Under the pieces are notes generated by a model. That model ran no database searches. It saw only the letters and a list, made by a program, of their open reading frames with translations, and was not told the origin of the DNA. DNA of 15,636 nt from Bog-159 sp049520215 (GTDB taxonomy: Bacteria > Acidobacteriota > Terriglobia > Bryobacterales > Bryobacteraceae): assembly GCA_049520215.1 (NCBI GenBank), contig JBEKPZ010000175.1:1-15636 (forward strand), read 5' to 3'. The position numbers were made by a program, and so were the translations under genes. Positions 7,406-13,988 of this stretch are shown one piece after another (position 1 is the first letter of the stretch; every line of letters starts with the position of its first letter).

Positions 7406-7649
7406 TCAAGCCAGTTCCAGCCACAGACGCAGCGCATGGTCGATCTCGTTGAGCGCGCTCGCGGGTAGCGCCCCGGCGCACCCCGCGATCTTGTCCTTTG
7501 GAATCGCAATGACTTTGTCAACCATCGTCAGCGACTCCAGTTTCAGACCGTTGGTTCTCTCGGCGGGCACAGGAATGCGAAACAGAGACGCGTCCTCCAG
7601 ATGGCTGGTAATCAGGCACACAAAACATAGTGGAGTGACCCCGCTTCAT
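7406..7649 (-). pseudogene. mazF: mazF/pemK toxin gene with internal deletion
   Basis: On the minus strand, ATG 7649 overlaps the antitoxin stop (ATGA) and begins MKRG, as MazF/PemK toxins usually do. Twelve bases later the sense is lost. It resumes in another frame at 7621 as VCLITSHLEDASLFRIPVPA, then LTMVDKVIAIPKDKIAG to a stop at 7408-7406, the normal C-terminal two thirds of the family. Compared with the usual ~110 residues, about 35-40 residues are missing, including the segment carrying the RNA-binding loop and catalytic arginine. An endoribonuclease in life, it should be inactive here. A start at GTG 7621 could still give a 71-residue fragment. Confidence 0.8.
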
Positions 7650-7885
7650 CTCCATCCCGAGGTGTCCGCCAAGCCGTACCAGCCGGCGTCATGCTCTTTC
7701 CTGGAAACAAGCTCCGACTGACAGTGCGCCTCCTCGACCAGCGATTGCCGTTCCATCGCGTGCAGGTAAGTCGCCAGCGCCTCAATGATAATTGCGTTCT
7801 TCCCCTTGCCGGTGCGCTCCGCCGCTTCCGACAACTGCCGTTGCAGTTCCTTGCTCATTCGAAAACTGGATGTCACGGAGGGCAC
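7646..7885 (-). CDS. Ribbon-helix-helix antitoxin (partner of mazF remnant)
   Basis: About 79 residues from GTG 7885 (alternative GTG 7876; the frame is open further upstream to 7969 but is not protein-like there). VTSSFRMSKELQRQLSEAAE followed by RTGKGKNAIIIEALATYLHAM is the beta strand plus two helices of CopG/MetJ/Arc-type DNA-binding proteins. The C-terminal part (SELVSRKEHDAGWYGLADTS) would bind the toxin. The stop overlaps the mazF ATG, so the two were translationally coupled. Palindromes just upstream (7883-7909) are likely its own operator. No good ribosome site is seen, so the start choice is uncertain. Confidence 0.75.
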   Translation of the reverse strand: MPSVTSSFRMSKELQRQLSEAAERTGKGKNAIIIEALATYLHAMERQSLVEEAHCQSELVSRKEHDAGWYGLADTSGWR

Positions 7886-7909
7886 AATTGTGTTTGTAAC
7901 ACATGTGTT
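7883..7909 (-). promoter_or_regulatory. Candidate operator of the ribbon-helix-helix antitoxin
   Basis: Two perfect palindromes, CACAATTGTG (7883-7892) and AACACATGTGTT (7898-7909), sit 16 bp apart centre to centre over the antitoxin start. They share the half-site TGTGTT/AACACA, which also forms an inverted pair between them (TGTGTT-TGT-AACACA). Ribbon-helix-helix antitoxins bind such short repeated half-sites to control their own operon. Confidence 0.5.
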
Positions 7910-7920
7910 GCAGCATGAAT

Positions 7921-7945
7921 CGGCGGCGGCACCATGCGGCCGCCG
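7921..7945 (-). terminator. GC-rich hairpin after the ACT-domain gene (weak terminator candidate)
   Basis: CGGCGGC (7921-7927) and GCCGCCG (7939-7945) form a 7-bp perfect stem about 20 bases after the stop of the ACT-domain gene. There is no T-run after it, so it may only slow or protect RNA ends. It lies between that gene and the antitoxin start on the same strand. Confidence 0.25.
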
Positions 7946-7965
7946 CGTCGCAACGTCGCGATCGG

Positions 7966-8403
7966 TCAAGAGATCTTGTTGTACACGTCTACGCTATCCA
8001 CCACGTCGATACCGGCCGCCTGCAGCCGCTCGATGGCCGCATCCGGCTGGTCGAAGCGGAAGATCAGCACCGCCCGGCCCTGCCGTCCGAAGGGGAAAGC
8101 GTACATGTATTCGATATTGATGCCGCTGTTCTCGAAGAGCGCCATCAGATCCGCGAGTCCGCCCGGACGGTCCGCCACTTCTACGGCCACCACTTCGGTC
8201 ACGTTAACCACGTATCCGGCGTTTTGGAGCAGCACGGCGGCGTTGTTCCAATCCGACACAATCGCGCGCAAGATGCCGAATTGCCGCGTGTCGGCGAGCG
8301 ACAGAGTGCGGATGTCGATGCCCGCGCGTGCCAGCAGCCGGCACGGCTCGAGCATCTGGCCCGGCTGGTTTTCGAGAAAGAGCGACAGTTGATGGATTTT
8401 CAT
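7966..8403 (-). CDS. Tandem ACT-domain protein
   Basis: 145 residues with two ACT domains. The first spans about 3-65 (LSLFLENQPGQMLEPCRLLA), the second about 70-140 (VAVEVADRPGGLADLMALFE, then INIEYMYAF). The PG pair in each matches the amino-acid-binding loop of ACT domains. Proteins of this architecture (COG4747 type) commonly sit next to phenylacetate-CoA ligase genes and are thought to sense an amino or aryl acid. Here the gene follows paaK after 4 bases on the same strand, so the two surely form one operon. The likely ribosome site GGAGG is rather far (about 15 bases) and inside the end of paaK. Confidence 0.9.
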   Translation of the reverse strand: MKIHQLSLFLENQPGQMLEPCRLLARAGIDIRTLSLADTRQFGILRAIVSDWNNAAVLLQNAGYVVNVTEVVAVEVADRPGGLADLMALFENSGINIEYMYAFPFGRQGRAVLIFRFDQPDAAIERLQAAGIDVVDSVDVYNKIS

Positions 8404-8407
8404 GACG

Positions 8408-9724
8408 CTATCCGAGATTCCTCCGGTCGCTGACCCGCTGCGCCTTACCCTCGCTGCGCTGGATGGTCTGGGGCCGCACTAACCGTATCGCCACGCGCAG
8501 TCCCAGCGTCTGGTCGAGTTCGTAAACGATCTTGTCGTGCAGCGTCTCGAGCGCCCCGATCTGGTCGCTGAAGACTTCGGGCGTCACTTCCACCAGCACT
8601 TCCATCTGGTCCAGCCCCTTCTCGCGCGTCAGCACAATCTGGTAATGCGGCAGGGTTCCCTCAACCGACATCAGCGCGCCTTCAATCTGGCTCGGAAATA
8701 CGTTGACGCCGCGGAGGATGATCATATCGTCGCTGCGCCTGCCAATGCGCCGAATGCGCCGCAGCGTGCGGCCACAGGGACAAGGTTTGGAAATCAGCGC
8801 GGTAATATCGCGCGTGCGGTATCGGATCATGGGCATCGCCCGTTTGCTCAGCGTCGTGATTACCAACTCCCCCTCGCAGCCTTCCGGCAGCGGCTCGCCG
8901 CTTTCCGGATCGACGATTTCCGGGTAGAAATGATCCTCGAAGAGGTGCAGCCCATCTTGCGCGCAGCATTCGATGGCCACTCCCGGACCGGTGATCTCCG
9001 AGAGCCCATATATGTCGAAGGCGCGGATTCCTCCCGCGCTTTCGATGTGACGCCGCATCGACTCCGTCCAAGGCTCCGCGCCGAACACGCCCGTCCGTAG
9101 CGGCAGGTTGCGCACGTCTATCCCCAGTTCTCCGGCGCGTTCCAGCAGGTGAATGAAGTAGCTCGGCGTGCAGCAGATGGCGGTGACCCTGAAGTCCTTC
9201 ATCACCATGATCTGGCGCTCGGTGTTGCCTCCGGAGATGGGAATCACGGTTGCCCCGAGCGCCTCCGCGCCGTAGTGCGCTCCCAGACCGCCGGTGAACA
9301 AGCCATACCCGTAGGCGTTTTGCACGATGTCGCCGTGGGTGATGCCGCAAGATGCCAGACTGCGCACCATGACGTTGGTCCACACATCCAGATCTTCCCG
9401 AGTGTAGGCCACCACGATGGGTTTGCCGGTGGTGCCGCTCGAAGCATGCAGCCGCACCACTTCCTCGATGGGACTGGCAAACAGTCCGAAGGGGTAGGTG
9501 TCGCGCAAGTCCGCCTTGGTGGTGAAAGGCAGTTTCGCGATATCTTCCAAACCGCCGATGTCCGCGGGAGTGAGACCTCGCTCTTTGAGGCGCGCCCGGA
9601 ACAACTCCACACGATCGAAAGCGCGCTGCAGCACGCCTCTAAGCCGCTCCAGTTGCAGCGATCTCATCTGAGCCGGAGGCAGGTAATCCGGTGCGCTAGC
9701 TGGATGGAAGCGGGATGAAGTCAT
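8408..9724 (-). CDS. paaK: Phenylacetate--CoA ligase
   Basis: 438 residues, the usual length. The enzyme joins phenylacetate (or a related aryl acid) to CoA using ATP, in the cytoplasm. Visible adenylate-forming motifs are HASSGTTGKPIVVAYTREDL (93-112, phosphate-binding loop and the PaaK signature), YGLSE (239-243), TLSKRAMPMIRYRTRD (291-306), GRRSDDMIILRGVNVFP (328-344) and the C-terminal SEGKAQRV with the catalytic lysine at 427. CPCG (315-318) gives a cysteine pair. No paa catabolic genes or indolepyruvate oxidoreductase genes are next to it, so the substrate is not fixed by context. In anaerobes and acidobacteria, similar ligases act on aryl acids made from aromatic amino acids. No strong ribosome site is seen before ATG 9724. 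Confidence 0.93.
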   Translation of the reverse strand: MTSSRFHPASAPDYLPPAQMRSLQLERLRGVLQRAFDRVELFRARLKERGLTPADIGGLEDIAKLPFTTKADLRDTYPFGLFASPIEEVVRLHASSGTTGKPIVVAYTREDLDVWTNVMVRSLASCGITHGDIVQNAYGYGLFTGGLGAHYGAEALGATVIPISGGNTERQIMVMKDFRVTAICCTPSYFIHLLERAGELGIDVRNLPLRTGVFGAEPWTESMRRHIESAGGIRAFDIYGLSEITGPGVAIECCAQDGLHLFEDHFYPEIVDPESGEPLPEGCEGELVITTLSKRAMPMIRYRTRDITALISKPCPCGRTLRRIRRIGRRSDDMIILRGVNVFPSQIEGALMSVEGTLPHYQIVLTREKGLDQMEVLVEVTPEVFSDQIGALETLHDKIVYELDQTLGLRVAIRLVRPQTIQRSEGKAQRVSDRRNLG

Positions 9725-9797
9725 AGTTTAGCCAGCGGCTATATCGGATTAAGAGGTGAGCTTATCTCTATACCGCGGGACAACGCAAGCTTGTGGG

Positions 9798-9845
9798 GCA
9801 GGTTGCCAACAGTTGCCAACCTGCAGGCCGATTGCCAATCGGCCT
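9798..9845. repeat. Double hairpin repeat upstream of the membrane protein gene
   Basis: GCAGGTTG...CAACCTGC (9798-9805 / 9817-9824) is followed directly by AGGCCGATT-GCC-AATCGGCCT (9825-9845). The block starts with GTGGGGCAGG, as do other repeat chains in the window. It fills the space between the divergent paaK and membrane protein genes. The frame of the downstream gene is open through it, but that is fortuitous. Confidence 0.7.
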
Positions 9846-9879
9846 TTCCTTCGGCCGCTATCTGTTGCATGATTTGAAG

Positions 9880-10863
9880 ATGAGCTTCGACGATCGCCGC
9901 AGTCTATTTCAGGCGTTGCTCGGCGACGGCCGGCCCCTGCTTGCCCTGACAGGTATCGCCCTGTTTGCCAGCGGCGGTTTCGCGATCCTCCAGTCGCTGA
10001 CTGGACACTTGCTTCCGCACGATTCGCATGCCCTCGGAATGGATGCGGGCGGCCTGACCCGCGCCGCCAACGCCCAGCTTACCCTGTTCATGTTTCACGA
10101 CCGTGTAGCGTTTGGTGGGACCCTGCTCGCTATTGGAGCGGCCTATTGGTGGTTGTCGGAGTTCCCTCTTCGAGCAGGGCAGGCTTGGGCATGGTGGGCT
10201 TTCGCCGTATCCGGCTTTACCGGATTCGCGAGCTTCCTGGCGTATCTGGGTTACGGGTACCTGGATACATGGCACGCCGTGGCCACCCTGATTCTTCTCC
10301 CGATCTTCCTGGCAGGGCTCTGGCGATCCCGCCGATCGATCCCCGGGCGGCTCCGCATTCGCCAGTCATGGCGCACGGAGTTGCCCGCCGAGGCCGGTGC
10401 GGCCCGGCACGGCCGCCACGTTTTCGAGGCATGCGGCCTTGGACTGGTATTGGCGGGCGCGACCATCGTGGGCGTCGGCATGACCACAGTCTTTGTGCCC
10501 CAAGACCTTGCGTTCATCGCCATGACCCGGAAGCAGATCGGCGCAATCTCGCCCATGCTGATTCCAGTGATCGCGCACGACCGTGCTGGTTTTGGCGGAG
10601 GACTCCTGTCGTGCGGACTTCTGATCCTGATCATCACCCGCCATGCGCCGCTCACGCGCAGCTTTCTGGAGGTAATGGCGCTGATGGGACTCTTCGGATT
10701 CGGCGCGGCGTTGGGCGTACATGGCGCGATCGGCTACCTCGACTTCACACATCTGGCGCCCGCATATGCCGGACTGCTCCTTTTCCTCGCCGGGTGGGCA
10801 CTTTGCGTTCGCGCATACCGCCGTGCGGCAAAAGGACAATCCGGCGCCGCCGCGGGCGCCTAA
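9880..10863 (+). CDS. Multi-pass membrane protein with internal duplication
   Basis: 327 residues from ATG 9880 (MSFDDRRSLF). An earlier in-frame ATG at 9793 is rejected because that part is made of repeat DNA. About eight hydrophobic segments are visible (roughly 20-42, 66-92, 102-124, 131-148, 183-206, 224-252, 263-285, 294-312). The protein is two copies of one unit of about 130 residues. HDRVAFGG (73-80) pairs with HDRAGFGG (233-240), YGYLDTWH (125-132) with IGYLDFTH (284-291), and each ends in FLAG plus an arginine-containing loop. Conserved His, Asp and Arg next to membranes could bind a metal or cofactor, but no known family function is recognised. The next gene is convergent. Confidence 0.85.
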   Translation: MSFDDRRSLFQALLGDGRPLLALTGIALFASGGFAILQSLTGHLLPHDSHALGMDAGGLTRAANAQLTLFMFHDRVAFGGTLLAIGAAYWWLSEFPLRAGQAWAWWAFAVSGFTGFASFLAYLGYGYLDTWHAVATLILLPIFLAGLWRSRRSIPGRLRIRQSWRTELPAEAGAARHGRHVFEACGLGLVLAGATIVGVGMTTVFVPQDLAFIAMTRKQIGAISPMLIPVIAHDRAGFGGGLLSCGLLILIITRHAPLTRSFLEVMALMGLFGFGAALGVHGAIGYLDFTHLAPAYAGLLLFLAGWALCVRAYRRAAKGQSGAAAGA

Positions 10864-10877
10864 TGTTCTTTCTGTGG

Positions 10878-10905
10878 GGCAGACGATCGTTTTATGTCGT
10901 CTGCC
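10878..10905. terminator. Hairpin between convergent genes
   Basis: GGCAGACGA (10878-10886) and TCGTCTGCC (10897-10905) make a perfect 9-bp stem in the 58-bp gap between two convergent genes. It could end transcription from both sides. No U-run follows on either strand. It begins with GTGGGGCAG, as several repeat units here do, so it may be a repeat instead. Confidence 0.35.
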
Positions 10906-10921
10906 AGCGCTCCCCGAGGGT

Positions 10922-11656
10922 CTATCGCGGCTGGTTCGCCGCAAACGGGTCGCCTTTCGGATACAAGGGAAAGTCGGCCTCGCACATCTTCCCGGGACTC
11001 ACGGCGTATGCGCGGCTCAGGTGACTGGACGCCCACCAGATGAACAGGTCTTGGGGCAATTGCACGCGGAGATGGTAGGTGGATTCAGGAAGCCGGGAGA
11101 ACTCAAAGGAACCGTCTGCGGCCGTGCTGGCGCGGAACTCACCGGCCCTCCCCACCGCGATCACCGCAACCGAGGCGGCCGGCTTGGCTTCCAGCCGGCT
11201 TAGTGGAGAGATGCCCGGGTATGGTTCGGTGCCGATAAATCCGAAGAGCGGCGCAGGTGGCTGGCCTGCGTGAATGGCGCGGGCCTGGCGGATCAAGGCC
11301 GCAGCCACAAGTGCTGGGCGGGTTTGACCGCAGGAATTTGCCCACAGACTCGATGCAACGGAGTTCGCGGAAACAAAATACTCGACGCCCACGCGAAATG
11401 AATAACCGCACGCGGTGGATTGCGTGTTGGTGTAGACGGTGACAGCAGTTTTGCCGCTCAGTTTGCCGAACGCTTCCGACACCGCGAAGTCCACGGCTAC
11501 GGCACCGCCGCCGGCAGCATGGACTCTGGTCGCCTTTCCGACGAATTCGAGGCCTTCGCTGGAAGCGCTCCAGCACCCCGAACTCTGAAGGCAACTGCAG
11601 GCCCATCCGGTGGATGTTCCGATAGCGAGTAGAACGAGAGATTCGATCAGTTTCAT
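10922..11656 (-). CDS. Secreted protein with TIMP/NTR-like CxC N-terminus
   Basis: 244 residues. The signal peptide MKLIESLVLLAIGTSTGWA is likely cut so that the mature chain starts CSC (residues 20-22). An N-terminal Cys-x-Cys followed by a small beta domain (LEFVGKATRVHAA, VTVYTNTQSTACGYSFRVG, with further cysteines at 28, 83 and 109) resembles the NTR fold of tissue inhibitors of metalloproteases and related bacterial proteins. Residues about 150-205 (GRAGEFRASTAADGSFEFSR) look like a carboxypeptidase regulatory-like module. Cysteines are probably disulphide-bonded outside the cytoplasm. True inhibitor activity is not shown, and bacterial NTR-like proteins are mostly uncharacterised. It is convergent with the membrane protein gene. 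The ribosome site is weak. Confidence 0.75.
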   Translation of the reverse strand: MKLIESLVLLAIGTSTGWACSCLQSSGCWSASSEGLEFVGKATRVHAAGGGAVAVDFAVSEAFGKLSGKTAVTVYTNTQSTACGYSFRVGVEYFVSANSVASSLWANSCGQTRPALVAAALIRQARAIHAGQPPAPLFGFIGTEPYPGISPLSRLEAKPAASVAVIAVGRAGEFRASTAADGSFEFSRLPESTYHLRVQLPQDLFIWWASSHLSRAYAVSPGKMCEADFPLYPKGDPFAANQPR

Positions 11657-11709
11657 ATCGCTTAAATGCCGCCGGGCACGATATCCTTTCGCGGTTCGCG
11701 CACTGGCGG

Positions 11710-11884
11710 CTAGTGTAGTGCGTCGGACAGATGAACGATTATGTGCGCACCGTGGGGCGGGCTATTCAGCCCGCGGACCCGCTCTCTAGCGGGTCTAGCC
11801 GCCTGAAAAGGCAGCTGCGGCCAGGATTGGCCGCCCCACATGGGCGTCGGAATACTCTCCTGGATTTCGGACGCACTAGACTAG
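11710..11884. mobile_element. MITE-like element with terminal inverted repeats
   Basis: CTAGTGTAGTGCGTC (11710-11724) and GACGCACTAGACTAG (11870-11884) are inverted copies with 14 of 15 bases matching, extending weakly inward (about 17 of 20). The 175-bp interior codes for nothing and contains a four-hairpin chain. CTAG at both outer ends could be a target duplication; a 4-bp YTAR-type target is known for IS5-family elements, so mobilisation by such a transposase is possible. No transposase gene is in the window. Confidence 0.6.
11752..11839. repeat. Four-hairpin chain with 9-bp inverted ends
   Basis: The block starts with GTGGGGCGG and ends with its exact reverse complement CCGCCCCAC. Inside are GCGGGCT-attc-AGCCCGC (11757-11774), GACCCGCT-ctct-AGCGGGTC (11776-11795), GCCGCCT-gaaa-AGGCAGC (11798-11815, one mismatch) and GCGGCCA-ggat-TGGCCGC (11817-11834). 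The last two units have near copies at 13366-13401. Confidence 0.8.
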
Positions 11885-11936
11885 AATAGTCTTTCAATCG
11901 CACATGCATTGAAGTCATTAGAAGGAGCACGCTAGT

Positions 11937-13247
11937 ATGGAACGCGAAATATCCAGGCGAACGGCGTTGGCGAGTGCCGGAGCCGCGCTGACGACCTCCC
12001 TTTTCACCGGCCGCATGAAGGGAGCCAACGACCGCATCGCGATAGGTTTTATCGGGATCGGGGCCATGGGTTCGGGAAACCTGGAGTATGCCATGAAAAT
12101 CCCCGACTTCCAGCCCGTCGCGGTTTGTGATGTTTACAGGCCTCACCTGGAACGTGCGGAAGCCGCCGCACGCCAGAAAGGATTCCAGGTGAAAGCGCTC
12201 GCCGATTTCCGCGAAATCCTGGCGGATAAGTCCATCGATGCCGTGTGCATCTCCGCTCCCGACCATTGGCACGCCTACATGACCGTGGAAGCCTGCAAGG
12301 CGGGCAAGGATGTCTACGTCGAAAAGCCCGCCTGCAAGTTTGTGGAGGAAGGCCGGAAGATGGTCGAAGCCGCGCGCAAGTACAACCGCATCGTACAAGC
12401 CGGCACCATGCAGCGTTCCGGCGGCTATTTTCAAAAAGCCGCCGAAATCGTCAAGAGCGGCAGGCTCGGCGCGGTGACGTTTTGTCATGCCTTCCAGACC
12501 GGACTGACCCCACAAAAGGGCTTCGGCAATCCCCCGGACGGCGATCCACCCGCGGATCTCGATTGGGATCTGTGGCTCGGACCAGCGCCAAAGGTGCCCT
12601 TCAATCCCAATCGCTGGGGCGTCAAGACTTCCACTTTCCCGACATTCCGATACTTCTGGGATTACGCGGGCGGCGCCATGACCGATTGGGGCGTACACCT
12701 GATCGATCCGATCCACCAGTGCTTCGGCGACCCGATGCCGCTGGCGGTTTCGGCCATGGGCAGCAAGTTCTACGTCGAGGACAATACCCAGACGCCGGAC
12801 ACCATGCTGGCGACGTTCTATTACCAGGATTTTCTTTCCAGTTACGAAAGCCGCACTTGCAACCCTCTACCCATGTTTGGGCTAGGCCAGGGTGCGGGCA
12901 CGGTGATTCATGGGACGGAAGCCAGCATGTCCGTAAACCGCAGCGGCTGCCACCTGATTCCCAATAATAAACTCAAGGAGCCGGAGGCGTGGGAGAAGGA
13001 CCGCGCCATGGCGGATATGAACGTGCCCCACTGGCGGAATTTCCTGGAATGTATCCGCACGCGTCAAAAGCCGATCAGTGAAATCGAAACGTGCGTGCGC
13101 TCGTCAACGGTTTGCCTGCTGGCAAATCTTTCGATGCGCTTCAGATCGCGCATCGATTGGGACCAGGAAAAATGGACCTGCGCACAGAGCGAGATGCAGC
13201 CGCACCTGAACGCCACCTACCGCGAACCATGGAAGCTGGAAGTCTGA
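11937..13247 (+). CDS. Gfo/Idh/MocA-family oxidoreductase with Tat-like signal
   Basis: 436 residues; ATG 11937 has GAAGGAG 9 bases upstream. The N-terminus ISRRTALASAGAALTTSLF resembles a twin-arginine export signal (RR at 7-8). IGFIGIGAMGSGNLE (36-50) is the NAD(P)-binding Rossmann loop, APDHWHAYMTVEAC (107-120) and the EKP motif (129-131) are family hallmarks, and GGAMTDWGVHLID (245-257) is the C-terminal-domain signature with the conserved His. Family members oxidise or reduce sugars and sugar derivatives; this Tat-type branch is abundant in acidobacteria and planctomycetes and is often linked to degradation of plant or microbial polysaccharides. The exact substrate is not evident. A second member starts at 14439. 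The MITE-like element ends 52 bases upstream, so it may influence the promoter. Confidence 0.92.
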   Translation: MEREISRRTALASAGAALTTSLFTGRMKGANDRIAIGFIGIGAMGSGNLEYAMKIPDFQPVAVCDVYRPHLERAEAAARQKGFQVKALADFREILADKSIDAVCISAPDHWHAYMTVEACKAGKDVYVEKPACKFVEEGRKMVEAARKYNRIVQAGTMQRSGGYFQKAAEIVKSGRLGAVTFCHAFQTGLTPQKGFGNPPDGDPPADLDWDLWLGPAPKVPFNPNRWGVKTSTFPTFRYFWDYAGGAMTDWGVHLIDPIHQCFGDPMPLAVSAMGSKFYVEDNTQTPDTMLATFYYQDFLSSYESRTCNPLPMFGLGQGAGTVIHGTEASMSVNRSGCHLIPNNKLKEPEAWEKDRAMADMNVPHWRNFLECIRTRQKPISEIETCVRSSTVCLLANLSMRFRSRIDWDQEKWTCAQSEMQPHLNATYREPWKLEV

Positions 13248-13256
13248 TCGCCGTCA

Positions 13257-13406
13257 TGGGGAGGGCGGGCAATTCTGCCCGCAGGAGATTGGCCATTTAC
13301 AGTGGGGCAGGCTCTCAGCCTGCGCGGGGCTCTCAGCCCCGCTTTCGCGAGCAAGGCTCGCGCGAGCCGCCTAAAAGGCGGCTGCGGCCAAGATTGGCCG
13401 CCCTCC
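13257..13406. repeat. Six-hairpin modular repeat chain
   Basis: Inverted repeats follow one another: GCGGGCA-attc-TGCCCGC (13265-13282), GCAGGCT-ctc-AGCCTGC (13307-13323), GCGGGGCT-ctc-AGCCCCGC (13324-13342), CGCGAGC-aag-GCTCGCG (13346-13362), GCCGCCT-aaa-AGGCGGC (13366-13382) and GCGGCCA-agat-TGGCCGC (13384-13401). The ends carry GGAGGGCGG (13260-13268) and its reverse complement (13398-13406). It begins 10 bases after the oxidoreductase stop. The remaining gap to 13553 holds nothing recognisable. Confidence 0.8.
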
Positions 13407-13553
13407 ACCTTTCTCTACCTTGGCTCTCGGTGCTGGCCCCTTCGCGATCGTCAACCTTTGCTGGCATGCATTGACCGTGGTCCAGCCGCTCGGCCCGTGC
13501 CCGTGTCTCCGGGCAACCGCACTCCTGGTAGAAAATGGCGGGGATGCACGCAT

Positions 13554-13988
13554 TCACGAGTGCTTGTGTGGCGCTGCCTTCAGTACTACCGTTTTGAATC
13601 CGTGTCTGGCCCAGAAACAGTCTACAATCAGTTTTCCGAAAGCTGCTTGTTTCTGACCACAACTTTTCAATGATCGGAATTTCCACTGTCTTATTGATTC
13701 CATTGCGGCAGCTATTATTATGGGATGCCCTGAGTTTACTCGAACACACGTCACATTGCCTTGAGGATCAATTCCGATCTCTACCAACAGTAGAATTTCC
13801 ATTCTCATCTGACGCAGCAACGGCGAAAAGATCGGAAGCATGTGCCGCAAGTGCGCTTTCGTCTGTGCCGCCGATAGACGAACAGCGCCAGCTTCCCAAC
13901 ACGTTTCAGTAGAAGAGTCAGCCGAGGCATTGAGCGGTGCAAACCCGATTAGCCGGATGAGCATAACGATCACCCACCGATGCACCAC
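13554..13988 (-). CDS. Secreted TonB C-terminal-domain protein
   Basis: 144 residues from GTG 13988, or 136 from ATG 13964; neither has a strong ribosome site. A hydrophobic N-terminus ending LNASA (about 19-23) looks like a signal peptide. Residues about 63-124 match the TonB C-terminal fold: MEILLLVEIGIDPQGNVTCV, then VNSGHP, then AAMESIRQWKFR and FGKLIVDC. Classic TonB passes energy from ExbBD to outer-membrane receptors and has a membrane anchor plus a proline-rich spacer. Both are absent here, so this short form is probably a periplasmic protein of another, unknown role. Four cysteines (30, 81, 110, 124) may form disulphides. The base composition is more AT-rich than the neighbours. No exbB, exbD or receptor gene is nearby. 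Confidence 0.75.
   Translation of the reverse strand: MVHRWVIVMLIRLIGFAPLNASADSSTETCWEAGAVRLSAAQTKAHLRHMLPIFSPLLRQMRMEILLLVEIGIDPQGNVTCVRVNSGHPIIIAAAMESIRQWKFRSLKSCGQKQAAFGKLIVDCFWARHGFKTVVLKAAPHKHS

Noticed and set aside
9793..9879. Earlier start for the duplicated membrane protein
   Set aside because: The extra residues come from hairpin repeat DNA, and the sequence MSFDDRR at 9880 opens the protein-like part.
10146..11024. Plus-strand frame of 292 codons
   Set aside because: Shadow of the membrane protein gene in another frame; Arg/Pro-rich, with no motif.
12245..12967. Plus-strand frame of 240 codons
   Set aside because: Shadow of the first Gfo/Idh/MocA gene.
13257..13406. CRISPR-like array
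   Set aside because: Successive units are different palindromes without constant repeats or spacers of fixed size, and no cas genes are present.
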